The translations under genes and the position numbers were made by a program. This document shows positions 10,346 to 21,229 of a DNA stretch of 40,960 nt, piece after piece (the first letter of the stretch is position 1; every line of letters starts with the position of its first letter). The stretch comes from Batkoa obscura (lineage: Eukaryota > Entomophthoromycota > Entomophthoromycetes > Entomophthorales > Batkoaceae): assembly GCA_030770535.1 (NCBI GenBank), contig JASVEC010000148.1, positions 1 through 40,960 on the forward strand. The letters are read 5' to 3'. Under the pieces are notes generated by a model. The model did no database searches. It was given only the letters and a program-made list of their open reading frames with translations, and was not told the origin of the DNA.

Positions 10346-11403
10346 ACGATAGGAAGATAGTTCGCTAATCCTAAATATTGCTAACGTTGATATATTGCTT
10401 ATCAAAATGTGTTATACTTTTTATATTAAGGAAATATCTATTTATTACAAGTTAAAATACTTGTAAAATAAACACTTTAACAAGATATAGACTAAGGTAT
10501 ATGATATCTGGAGTAAATAGAAGTATCTACTTAGTCAAATCAACTGATTTACTTCAGTGTCAATTCAAGATTTTGAAACTATTATTTGTGTATTTTTTTG
10601 TTATAGTAAAATGCTAGATTAATTGTTTTTTTCAAATATTATTGTTAAACATTAAAATAAATACTTGTGATAATTTTGTATATTTAAATGGAAAGTTTAA
10701 ATTACATTTTTGGTTTTGGTTTTTTATCACAGATATTCATACTTAAGATATAGTTTAACTTCTTATAGTCTAACTATATTATAAAAACGATGTAACTGTC
10801 TTAAAGACCATCCAGCATTATCCTTAAATTAACACAAATATATTTTACAATACTTGAAACTTAGGCTAATAGAAGCTGTTTGTTAATAAAATGTACAACC
10901 CTTAAAATAATTTATATTAATAGTTGAAATAAATAATAGTGCAGTATGAAATAACTAAAATTGCAATTTAATAATTTATATTAAAAATATTTTACAATTT
11001 AATAACCAAAATTAATTAATGTTAATATAGAAATAATGGTAGTAAAAAAATATGCATACTAAATTTACTCTAGTTTATTGGCTATAGTAAATTGCTTAGA
11101 CAACTGATGATTAAGCGGTTTGGTTAACAGCGTATTAGAGCCAAAGATAACACTTTTAATTGGAAGGAAGCCAACGAATCAAAAGAAGAGATTAAGAAAG
11201 CATTAAACAGAGAATGGAGTAAATAGTCAAATCAAAAAGTTCAAGTTAAAAAGGAGGTTTGTCTTTTCTTTTATAAACCAAAGTACAAATAAGAAATCGA
11301 AAAGAATTATTATTATTCTATTATCTAAATAATTAAATAAAAATCGAACTCAATCAATCACTCAATTAACCATTAGAACTCTATTTTTTATCTTTTTTTA
11401 AAA
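10346..11403. other. Intergenic AT-rich DNA
   Basis: Mostly featureless A/T runs. The exception is a short, GC-richer, coding-like segment at 11131-11226, listed separately. The last ~100 bp are the leader of the MAPKK gene; no clear TATA box was picked out. Confidence 0.4.
11131..11226 (+). other. Possible exon or coding remnant of unknown gene
   Basis: Directly after TTAACAG (a possible splice acceptor) a 31-codon open segment ends in TAG. It reads as a charged, helix-prone peptide containing NTFNWKEANESKEEIKKAL, and its base composition stands out from the AT-rich surroundings. No upstream exon could be identified, because the frame before it is closed, and no family is recognised. It may be the last exon of a small gene, a relic, or chance. 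Confidence 0.25.
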
Positions 11404-12759
11404 ATGAGACAAGCTCGTCCAAGCCTTCGATTAAAACCACAGGAAATGAAACTAAATCCTGCTGCCATTAATGGCTCAGATTCCCCTTTTGCTGCTTTTT
11501 CAAAATTTGTGTAAAATTAAACTGTTGATCCTATTTTTTTGTATTAACTCATGTTATTAGTGATCCTTCTGGTAAGCTCAACTTTGGTGGTAAAGCAATA
11601 GTGCATGAGAAGGGGGTGGATTTTTCTAACGGAAATAGTTACAAAATTAACATGAAAGAATTGGAATTAATGGAAGTTCTTGGCAAAGGAATGTATGGTA
11701 CAGTACAAAAAGCTTTTCACAAACCAACAAAAGTTATTATGGCAATGAAAGTATAATTTTATTTCTTTGTGATAAACAGGGTATTTATATTTTTGCTAGG
11801 AAATTCGCTTAGAATTGGACCAAGCTAAATTAAATCAAATTTTGATGGAGTTGGACGTTTTACATAAATCACAAAATCCTTATATTGTAGATTTCTATGG
11901 TGCATTTTTTGTAGAATCCTGTGTTTACTATTGCATGGAATTTATGGATTGCGGGTCGTTAGATTTACTCTGCTGGAAAGGAGTTCCTGAGCCCATTTTA
12001 GCTAGAATAACTGAATCTGTAAGATAATAATATAGCAGTATGATTAATAATTAATTTTTTTAAAGATGATAAAAGGATTGAAGTTCCTTAAAGATGAGCT
12101 ATCTATTATTCATAGAGGTAATACAATTGATTACAACAGTAATTTTTAACTATAAAATTTAGACGTCAAACCTACCAATATTTTGGTCAACTCTAAAGGA
12201 GAGGTTAAACTTTGCGATTTTGGTGTTTCTGGGCAATTGGTTATGTCAATGGCAAAAACACATATAGGATGTCAAAGTTATATGGCACCAGAAAGAATTA
12301 CATCTTCTTCAGCATCAAGCTACACTGTACAATCTGATATATGGTCAGTTGGATTAACAATGTTAGAGGTTGCTACTGGGGATTATCCATATTCTGATAA
12401 GAATTATGATTCAGTATTTGCTCGTTTAAATGCTATTGTTATGACAGAGTCACCTACTCTTCCAGAACCGGAATTTTCCCCAGAAGCAAGGGATTTCGTA
12501 TCACAATGGTAAATCAATAATTAGTTGTATAATATAATTTCATTTATATTTTAAAGTTTAAGAAAAAAACCGGAAGATAGGCCAACTTATTCTGAATTAC
12601 TAGTAAGTTTAAAAATAAGGACAATTTTAAATGATTTAACAAGTTTTCATATAGGGACATCCATTTTTAGTTAAATATCGTGATGTTGAAGTAGATATGG
12701 AAGACTGGGCTAAAACTGCTTTCGAGAATAGGAAACCACCACCAAAAGAAATTGCATAG
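11404..12759 (+). CDS. PBS2/wis1-like: MAP kinase kinase of the Pbs2/Wis1 (HOG/Sty1 stress) type, 7 exons
   Basis: Seven exons (11404-11510, 11561-11750, 11800-12018, 12066-12117, 12163-12508, 12557-12602, 12655-12759) join in phase to 354 residues. The kinase domain runs from about 68 to 326: Gly-rich loop GKGMYG (77-82), ATP-binding Lys99, HRD at 188-190, DFG at 208-210, and an activation loop with the MAPKK-type Ser218-x3-Thr222 pair. [21 protein letters not shown] and the downstream DMEDWAK segment match fungal Pbs2/Wis1 far better than Ste7 or Mkk1. In yeasts this kinase phosphorylates Hog1/Sty1 under osmotic and oxidative stress. Pbs2 and Wis1 are over 600 residues long; here only about 67 residues precede the kinase domain, so most of the N-terminal docking and regulatory region is absent or lies in unrecognised upstream exons. 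An A-rich leader supports the chosen start. Confidence 0.92.
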
Positions 12760-13824
12760 GTATAAATTTGATTAAATTGAGGCATTCAATAAATTATAGC
12801 CTTGTCAAGGAAGTTTTATGTAATTCATTGTACCAAACACCGTAATATTAATCATGTTTAACCTGTTTCATCTCACTTATTTAAAGTGATATATAATATT
12901 AACTATTCTATGGCTACCTTTTTTTGTTGAATGTTTGATATTTTTCCTATATTTTGAAGTATTGTTATTAAAAAAATTATTTCATACATTTTTACTTTTA
13001 TGAAAACTTTCCATTTTTATTTTTTATTAATTTATAAGATGATTTAATATATGAGCATTATACAAGGTAGTTAGATAATAAATTGGTGAGTGTATCAATA
13101 TATAATATATTAAAAAATAAAATCAACAGTTCAGTATTTGTGATTTAATTTAATTAATATCAAATTACTATGATTTAATACAATAATTTTTTTAAATTTA
13201 GTTCAAATCAATAATCCCACAAAACCTGTATTCTATGCTAAACACAAACTCAAAAATCTCACAACATGAAACTTTGCGTTATTTTAATTCAAATAAAAAC
13301 AGATCAAAGTTCATTACTAAATAATGAGTACTGATTCAATTTTTTAATTGATTATTGAGATAAATACTAGTTTTTGCTTTGGCCTAAATAATACAATCTA
13401 AGATTATATTAGGTCACCGAAGCTAGTGATAGTTTCCTATCCCACAAATAAAAATAAATAATAAAATCACTATTTTAAAAGGTTTAATTTACTTAACTTA
13501 GCTTTAAGTACCAAGTCAAATTGCCTGCTATAATTCAGTTATTTAAAGGTGCCAATGTGTACTTGAAAACAACTCCTTATTGGTGATGTGTCCCTTTTAG
13601 GTTGATGCTCCCTTTAAATTAGGAATGAAGCTTAATTTTGTTTATTGAACTTATTTCAATTAAACTTTCATTTCTAATTATACATTAAAACAAACTATTT
13701 AATATAGTTAATCTTTATAATAACATGAAAAACTTTTTTATTTTACGTATTAATAGTGAATAAAATATTTAAAATTTCAGATTACTACTAGCTTGATAAA
13801 ATATGGGATCTTTTGAAAAAGATA

Positions 13825-13921
13825 CGGGGATGTATTTTTAAGGATTTTACTAACAAAATTTCCGCTCAAATAGTGCTTAAAAGATAGAAAAAATAATGAA
13901 GCAAAAAAAAAAATGCTCCCA
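13825..13921 (-). mobile_element. ~100-bp MITE, copy 3
   Basis: The left end CGGGGATGTATTTTT, the family core (CGCTCAAATAGTGCTTAAAA) and a diverged right end TGCTCCCA are recognisable. Confidence 0.75.
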
Positions 13922-14209
13922 CATTTTGTTTTTAATTTTTTAAATAATATATCAGGTATATATTATGTAAAACTGTTTTTTAATATATTTTCAAGCTATT
14001 CAGTATTTTTGAAAAAAATACTAACTTAACTACAGTCTCATTTTAAGTTGTTGAAATATTTACTATCATCATTTTTTTAATTGAATTTTGATAATAATTG
14101 AATAATTGAATAGTTAAATAAATATTATATAATAGTCTTAATTTACTTATTTGAAATATTTAATAGTATAAACTAAGCTAATTTTTGAGACAACAATCAA
14201 ACTATTAAA

Positions 14210-15134
14210 ATGTTAGTTAATTATAAAGAATTATCACAGCTTAAACTTGGTCCATTAGAGTTGAAAACTCTTATGTCTACTATCTGATAGATAATGTATG
14301 TAAATTAAATATAACATTCGAAAGATGTCTTATATAAAACTATATCAGGTATAATTTATATGTCTTTAAAATAGGTTTAGCAATAAATATTTTATTAATA
14401 AATCATTTTTAAACTAAACACCATTTATATTAAAAAATAAAGTACAATCTTAGAGAGTCGCCTAATGATCTTTCAAACTTTGATATTAATTTGGGCTTTG
14501 TCGCGTTTAAGTTTCATAAAAATATTAAAAGTTTGAATAAGTGTTTAAAGCATATTCGTTTTTTCTAATAAAATTTCTTTGTGCTATTAAATGTCTATAA
14601 ACAGCAAACATTGGCATTAAAGATTCTATTAATGAATAAAGGCACTTTATAGAGCAAAACACTAAACTAAATATTACATAAATATGCAAGTAAAACAACA
14701 TGAAGTAGAATTTAGTGTAGTATAAACAATTGGTGAAGCGCCATAAAATAATTTGTACATTTTATTCTCAGATCGTTCTAGAACTCCAATTTCATTTTAG
14801 TAATATAATAATCTTAATCTTAAATTACCATTAATTCATCTATTGTCAACTAAAAAAGATGAATAAGATAAATAAATTGATTTGTTTAAATACTATTGGC
14901 AATTTTGACTTACAGATCTCAAGGAGATTAAAAACAATATCTGTATAAAAATTACATGAAGAGATAGGATAGTAAATGTCCAATAAATTCAATTATTATA
15001 CATGTTTACTTCGGATACCTTGAATTCGGCCCTTGAGTCAAGTCGTTTGGAAAATTTACTTTTAAATTTTCAATTGAGAAGGCTTCAGTTGTTGGTTTGG
15101 CATTGCCAAACTATTTTTTCAAAGTTAGTGAATA
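14210..15134 (+). pseudogene. Possible decayed coding region, family unknown
   Basis: An ATG in a good A-rich context at 14210 opens a 25-codon stretch (YKELSQLKLGPLELKTLM) that stops at 14287. Farther on, 14885-15134 contains longer protein-like runs (NTIGNFDLQISRRLK; later FSIEKASVVGLALPNYFFKV) broken by stops. The style resembles the start and body of an F-box- or repeat-type gene, but no family can be named. Linking the two parts is a guess based only on shared strand and distance. Confidence 0.2.
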
Positions 15135-15400
15135 GGTAATAAATTACAAAGCCCTTATAAAACCTAGAAATAACTATTAAAATCAAAAAATTGTAAATTT
15201 TGCATTAAGATATATATAATTTAAAACTTAGTATTGTCTTCTAGGATTTTCTAGAATGCTAATGTTTCATGGGATTATAAAAGAATTATAATCGAAAAGG
15301 CTGATTGTTTAGTTTGACATATTTTTATTTGAACTAACATGGTTTACACATCTCCGGTTTCAGATTAACCTTGCATTATCTATTACAATAAGTAAATAAA

Positions 15401-15500
15401 TGAGAATCTATTTTTTTGTTCAAAAATTTTATTAATAACTTTTCTATTCAAATAGCACTTGAAAAATTGAAAAAGTGATAAAACCAAAAAAAACACCTCA
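15401..15500 (-). mobile_element. ~100-bp MITE, copy 4
   Basis: Degenerate copy of the expected length. Ends read TGAGAATCTATTTTT and AAACACCTCA, and the core is ATTCAAATAGCACTTGAAA. Confidence 0.65.
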
Positions 15501-16089
15501 AATAAAATAGTCCAAGTAGGAAGGTTTTTTGACTTATATAAAGGCTGTTATTTTCTTATAGAAAATGTTATTGGATATCTATATTTGCTCTGCGCTTTAT
15601 AGTCACAAAATTCTTTAAATGCTATTAAACTTTGACATAAACAACCACGTTTACTACTCGGTAGTAATTTAATTTAATGTCAAAGTAATAACTAAATATT
15701 AATTTTTTTTAGAAATTTTTTAGTAAAAAAATAACATATTTAGATATTAGAATGGAAAGATGATAAATAGAATAAAATTACAGCTGTAATGGTGAGGACG
15801 GCATAATTAATGTTTTTAATAAATCAATTTAATACTTTATGAGTTGCATAACATCATAAAGTTTATAATTGAAATAAACTTCAAAAAAATTATGGTAGCA
15901 AATTACTTTTCTATCTTTTTATAGTAACGCGTCGGGTAATTTACTAAAAAAGGCAAATGGGTTAAAATTCTAACAAATTGAGTTAAAAATATACTTCACC
16001 ACATTGGAAACGTTATGTTAGGTCGCTATAAATAATAATTATGTCACTAAATACAAAACTAAACTTTGAAGAATAAAAAAATTATTTCA

Positions 16090-16680
16090 ATGATGTATAA
16101 TGTACCTTATAGTATAAACAGCACAGATAAGCAGCTTAAATCATCTGAATTTAATCCCATTTTGGCTTTACATCCTTATAAGGCACTTTATATGAGAAAA
16201 ATTTACCCAGATTTCACACAATTTGGGCCAGTGTTTGATGACCATGTTTTGACTCCTTTCTTTCCTTTACCTATCACTTCTTCTAATCTATGTACCAATG
16301 GATTAGAAATGATGAATGTAGAAGACAACTTTATTTTAATGAACTCGTCTTTTGATTCGCCTTGTGGTGGATATTATAATATTGATTCTAAAATTTTCGA
16401 TAATTCTATGTCAAACATGAAGTTAAATGATACAGCATATCATAATAAAGGTCATGAATCTAACTTAAAGGCATCTAAAGAAAATTAACTCATAGTTTAC
16501 CAATGTGATATTTGTGGAAAGGTATTTGATCGAAAATATGTACTAAAGCGTCATCATAGATTACATATCAATAAATGAGAATATTACTGTAAACCTTGTG
16601 ATATGGGATTCTACAGGAAAGATATTCATGATCATCATTTAACAACAAAAAAATTCATGAGATCTCATAAAATAATTTAA
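16090..16680 (+). pseudogene. C2H2 zinc-finger gene with in-frame stops
   Basis: Paralogue of the zinc-finger genes at 1.7 and 20.6 kb. The frame from the ATG at 16090 aligns along its whole length (about 197 codons) with the intact 195-residue protein, but contains a TAA at 16486-16488, just before the first finger, and a TGA at 16576-16578, between the fingers. The cysteine closing the second finger is replaced (TTC in place of TGT), as expected for a gene no longer under selection. The region before the first stop is still open for 132 codons and keeps the Tyr/Pro-rich N-terminal character. Because both TAA and TGA occur, reassigned stop codons are an unlikely explanation. A TATAAATA box remains about 60 bp upstream. 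Confidence 0.82.
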
Positions 16681-17551
16681 TATTGCTATCTCAATTTTGT
16701 TTGAGATAAATTTTTTGTACATGTTTGTTGAATTTTAAAATTAAATTGTAAATCTAAAATGAAACTTAGTCTTTTAACTAGTTTCGTGTATTGTAAATTA
16801 TTTAAAGTTTACTTTTATTTTCTTTAGAATAATAATATAAATGTATGTTCCGAAAAAATCAATTTCTTTAAACATATTCAATCATAAATTTAAACCATGT
16901 ATCTTGCTATTGTAAAAATTACCGAAGAACATCACCTGTATATTTATGCCCTTTATGAGAAAGAGGCAATTTAAATGGCTCTAGTTCCCTTTAGTTTCAT
17001 GATCACGACAATAGGATTAAGTATTCGTATTTGAAAACGATAAATGTGGTATAACACTAATAAATTAACACTTATCTATAGGGATCTAAGGATTTTAGAA
17101 AGTTCATAAATTGGAAACAACCAAATTTCAATTTTAGATAAGTAAAAATTCTTTATAGTATCTCCCAGACATAATAAATATACTACTAGTGAATTGTAAT
17201 ATCCCATAATAGGTCATTTATTTTGAACTAAAGTAGCTCATAATCAAGCTAATCTTAGATACTATCATAGTTGTTGGTGATGTGAAAATTTCTTAATCGT
17301 TTAATGTTAAATAATGCCTTTATCTCATTTATAGGGCGATTGGGAAATTTAACTGTATAATTAAGGTGTGTAATCGTGTAAATCGAAATACTACATTTAA
17401 AAAGTTTAAAATCTTGAAAGGAATATTTCAACTACTTAGAGGGGTAGATTAATATAAAAATAATGTCATTTCATTATGTGTTATGCATTTTTAGTACATA
17501 TCACTGTTATTGATGATTTTTTCAATGCTGTTCTAACAACCAAAAAAACCA

Positions 17552-17652
17552 TGAGGATATATTTTTTGGTTTCATTATTTTTCCCATTTTTAAGCGTTAT
17601 CTGAGTGGAAAGATTCTTAGTAAAATTCTTAAACGAAAAAAATATATTCCCA
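17552..17652 (+). mobile_element. ~100-bp MITE, copy 5
   Basis: The left end TGAGGATATATTTTTT and right end TATATTCCCA are mutated. The core TTATCTGAGTGGAAAGAT and the TAGTAAAATTCTTAAAC block are well kept. Confidence 0.75.
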
Positions 17653-17896
17653 TTTAGCTCTTAAAAAGGCACTTGAATTATTTTTATTTTTCAATTTTTA
17701 CTAGCCTAACTTAAACCAGTAGGAAATGGTTTTCAATATGACATCCTTAACCGCTAGATGTTGAAGCTATTAGATAATCTGAAATGAATTAAAGTGGGAC
17801 TTTTTTACTTAAAATCTCTATTGATAAAGACTAATCAGTCTTAATCTCCAAGTTGTAGTTAATTTAGACAATTAAAATCCCTTATTTTCTCTCTCT

Positions 17897-18022
17897 AATA
17901 CTCCTCCTAAAGATGTACATTTACCAAAGGCTAGCCGTGAGTCTATCTAAATGTCCTCTGAAGAGAAGGTTCAGATAAAAATCAGTGATAATGTAAATTT
18001 CAAGGAGTTTTTACATAAATAA
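17897..18022 (+). pseudogene. Coding-like remnant, unknown family
   Basis: A hydrophilic, protein-like reading frame rich in Lys, Ser and Glu (for example PPKDVHLPKASRESI, then SSEEKVQIKISDNVNFKEFL), interrupted by one stop and ending in TAA at 18020-18022. It stands out from the AT-rich background and could be the last part of a decayed gene. No domain is recognised. Confidence 0.25.
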
Positions 18023-19482
18023 ATGATCCAAAAATATATTTAAAGCTTTTTAAAATAGTGATATAAATATACTCATTCTAAGATATATAGAATGATTATT
18101 TTGAGTTTGTCCCCAAGTTTTACTACCACATATAACAAAAATTTTAAATTCAAAGGGTACAGTAATTGATATGTGACATTACATATTTCTTACCCGAACA
18201 ACTTATTAACGTATAAGCTGTTTATTAATTTTTTTAAATGTTATTTACAGATTATACCTAAATATTGGAGTCTCAGAACGAATACTCTTGTCAAATATGT
18301 GCTCCCAAAAATTATTTCATCCAAATTATAAACATGCATATATACATGATTAAAAAATTTGTCTTTAGTTTAATTTAGATTTATATGACATCAAAGTATA
18401 ATACTCTTTTAAGAGCTTTACAATTAAAATTGGCACCTCTTTATTTTAAAAGGTTTACTTAAAACTCAACGCTTTTTGTATTTAAAATTTGTAAGGACTT
18501 CTTAAGTACTTTTCGTTATTTATTATGCCAAATATATTGATTTAACAAATTATATAATTATTTGTACCCCATACCTCGCTATTTCTTTTATTCATGTGCT
18601 CGATCAGTAGAATGTTTTTAAATGATTTAATATCCTTTGTAATTTCTTTTGCGTCTATATTCTTTATATAGATTTAAGTCATTGTAGCAAAGTTCAAATT
18701 AATTAAATTAAGGATGGCTCAATCGCTTTTAGATAATAAATCTAATTCCCTAATAGTAGCAGCTGTTACGTAAAAAAGTCAATGGCTTTATTTTAAAAGT
18801 GTAGTTGAAATTTATAATGAGATCTCTTTTAAATTGTTTTTTTAAAACCAGAACAATTTTTTAAACTTATTTCTTTATAATGATATATTGTAGTACATTT
18901 CTTCCTATTTACTTTTTTACTAAATAATCTGATTTTTTATATAGTATTTGGGTAGATTTTATTTTGACTATTACTATTACTATTACTATTGTTATTAAAA
19001 AGCATATTTGCTAATTTGAACTAGCATGTCATTTATCTATATATTTTTCTATAACCCTAGTTGAAGCATAGGCCCAGTCTCAGACATTTTAATTCAAGGA
19101 GATTGTAGCTTGAAGCAAAGACTAATGCTTTGATTTAATTGAGTAATATACTGGTTGAATTATATACTAAAAAAACCGAATTTTAAGAGGGTTATAATAT
19201 AGATATTTTTAAATTTATAATAAAATCGGATAGTTTGTCAACTACAAGAATTAAACCGTTAACTGTATCTAAAAAGAACAACCCAGCTAATTTAAAAACT
19301 TCGTATACTTATATAGTAGTAAATAGCAGTAATTTTAAATAAAGTTTATTTATGAGAAAAATTGAAAATTCAAGGGTTTATCTTATTGTTTAATTGAACT
19401 TATGCTGTAAATAGAAAACATGTCAATGTTTAAATTTTATTTTAAACATTCAGTATTCCTTTATAAATTTGTGAACACTATA

Positions 19483-19578
19483 TGGGGAAGTTTTTTTTGA
19501 TTTCATTATTTTTCCCATTTTTTAAGCGCTATTTGAATGGAAAGATTGTTAGTAAAATTCTTAAAAAATACATCCCCA
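19483..19578 (+). mobile_element. ~100-bp MITE, copy 6
   Basis: Well-preserved copy: it starts TGGGGAAGTTTTTTT, ends ATACATCCCCA, and is flanked by TA on both sides, consistent with a TA target duplication. Confidence 0.85.
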
Positions 19579-20199
19579 TATTATGAATCATGACTTTTAT
19601 TTTAGATATTTATAAAAAAAAGTAGTGGCTTATTTATATAATAATTAGTCGTTTTTCAATGAACTATTTTGGTGGAAAACACATATTTAAACAAATAGAT
19701 TAAAACTATATATAATTATAAGTGATAGTTTAATGTCAAATCATCAGAAACAAAAATTTAAATAAACTTAATCCAAATATAAATATTACCGTTTGTTATT
19801 AAATCACAAATGATACGTATTTTGAACAGATCATTTAACGTTTTAATTATTACACTTGTTACATTTATTATGTAAGAGAAGTACTATGCTTTGTTAATCT
19901 CAAACAAGTTTATCAATTTGATTATTAAATAGTTGCTGCATACATAGAATAATCATTTCATATTATACTTTATGTTAATCACAGTTTTTAATATTGAAAG
20001 TATAATTTGATAAAGAAATTTTTGATTGGGCTTTATCATCCTTAATTTAAATTAATTATGTTAAATATAACTTGCATATAAACACCGAGGTATTGAAAAT
20101 TAAATTAAATTAAAACCATAAACTTAAAAACTGGCATTTTTATTGTTTCAAATCTTATGGGTTTTTTAACTATTCTTTTAAGGTGATTAAAATTTTTAA

Positions 20200-20485
20200 A
20201 TAATTGCAGCTTTAGATTTAGTGGCAATTTCAATAATCGCATTACTTCAGCCAATGATAGTCACAATATACAGTCACAAACTCGGACCAATTTTCTATAG
20301 CATCAACTTTTTACTTCACTAGCATTAGTAACCTGGATTAAAGTTGACTAAACTTACGAAAAAGGATGTGGTATTTGTTTTAATTCTTTTTTTGTTTATG
20401 GGCTACAAAAACGTGAAAAAGTGACTTTTTTCTTTATTTGTATGTATCGGAAACTCGTTTTATTTTAGTAATAATTTTTAGAATT
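20200..20485 (+). pseudogene. Decayed multi-pass membrane protein fragment
   Basis: A 40-codon hydrophobic open stretch (20200-20319, including LDLVAISIIALLQPMIVTIY) and a second one around 20361-20480 (VVFVLILFLFMGYKN, a stop, then FSLFVCIGNSFYF) both look like membrane helices on the same strand. A CAG acceptor-like site lies at the start of the first. It could be a relic of a transporter or a G-protein-coupled receptor; neither can be shown. AT-rich DNA can also give hydrophobic peptides by chance. Confidence 0.22.
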
Positions 20486-20577
20486 AAATTAGCTTTGGCT
20501 TTGTTATTTTAATGCTAAGAGTTTATACTTTAGGATAGTTATACATCACCACAATATATTATATTGGAATAAAATAG

Positions 20578-20585
20578 TATAAATA
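20578..20585 (+). promoter_or_regulatory. TATA box of zinc-finger gene
   Basis: TATAAATA, 57 bp before the start codon at 20642, at the spacing also seen for other genes in the window. Confidence 0.5.
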
Positions 20586-20641
20586 GGATGGGAAGCCCGA
20601 TCACTTTCATCAAATTTAATAAATTACGAAATTAGTTTAAC

Positions 20642-21229
20642 ATGAATGAAAGTCTATCTATGAATATGCTCATCAAAGACGGCATTAAGCAGCTTTATTT
20701 TACTCCTAATTTCAATTTATATTATTATAATACCCCTTATGTAAATGAAGTTTATCCTAGTTTTGTACAAACAGAACCGATGCTTGATAATTACATCTTA
20801 CCCCCTTTATCTCCTTTATCGGGTTCCTCTTCTAATGCATATTTTAATGATTTAGAAATGATGGACGTAAAAGATAACTTTACCATGATGAGTCCTCCTT
20901 TTGAGCCTTTTTACGATGGATACTACAATTTTAGTCCTAATACATTTGAGCCTTTATTACCAACTGTGAAATCAAATGATATAATATATAGTAACCCAGG
21001 TAAAAGAAGTAACATGAAAGCATTCAGGGAAAATCGACCTATGATTTATCAATGTGATATCTGTGGAAAGGTATTTGATCGAAAATATGTACTAAAGCGT
21101 CATCGTGGATCACATACAAATAAAAGAGAGTATTACTGTAAACCTTGTGATATGGGATTCTACAGGAAAGATATTTATGATCGTCATTTGTCAACAAAGA
21201 AGTGTATGAAAGCCCACAAACTCACATGA
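20642..21229 (+). CDS. Two-finger C2H2/C2HC zinc-finger protein, intact paralogue
   Basis: Encodes 195 residues without introns. Residues 1-130 are low in charge and rich in Tyr, Pro, Asn and Ser (for example LPPLSPLSG), as in an activation or interaction region. Finger 1 is a canonical C2H2 unit (Cys138, Cys141, His154, His158). After a short TNKREYY linker, finger 2 has Cys166, Cys169, His182 and Cys188, a C2HC variant. The finger pair suggests sequence-specific DNA binding in the nucleus. It is the only fully intact member of the three family copies here; the others (1.7 and 16.1 kb) are damaged, which makes this the reference copy. Close to the C-terminus a second His (192) could replace Cys188 as ligand. 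The target genes are unknown. Confidence 0.88.
   Translation: MNESLSMNMLIKDGIKQLYFTPNFNLYYYNTPYVNEVYPSFVQTEPMLDNYILPPLSPLSGSSSNAYFNDLEMMDVKDNFTMMSPPFEPFYDGYYNFSPNTFEPLLPTVKSNDIIYSNPGKRSNMKAFRENRPMIYQCDICGKVFDRKYVLKRHRGSHTNKREYYCKPCDMGFYRKDIYDRHLSTKKCMKAHKLT

Larger units (their letters stand above)
12760..16089. other. Long AT-rich intergenic region with two MITEs and decayed coding traces
   Basis: No intact gene was found. It contains MITE copies at 13825-13921 and 15401-15500 and coding-like fragments between 14210 and 15134. A TATAAATA-like box near 16028 belongs to the zinc-finger pseudogene that follows. Confidence 0.45.
16681..20641. other. Long AT-rich intergenic region with MITEs and gene fragments
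   Basis: No intact gene. MITE copies lie at 17552-17652 and 19483-19578. Coding-like traces occur at 17897-18022 and 20200-20485, with a weaker hydrophobic one around 16912-17034. A short run of TTACTA-type units lies near 18968-18990. The TATAAATA box at 20578-20585 serves the zinc-finger gene at 20642. Confidence 0.45.

Noticed and set aside
16486-16578. Reassigned stop codons as an explanation for the 16.1-kb zinc-finger gene
   Set aside because: Both TAA and TGA occur in frame, a zinc ligand is also lost, and all intact genes here end at normal stops.
18968-18995. TTACTA-type repeats as a possible CRISPR or functional array
   Set aside because: Only a few imperfect units without spacers; a simple microsatellite.
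19030-19140. Faint protein-like pattern around LVEA and FKEIVA
   Set aside because: Interrupted every few codons; cannot be separated from chance.
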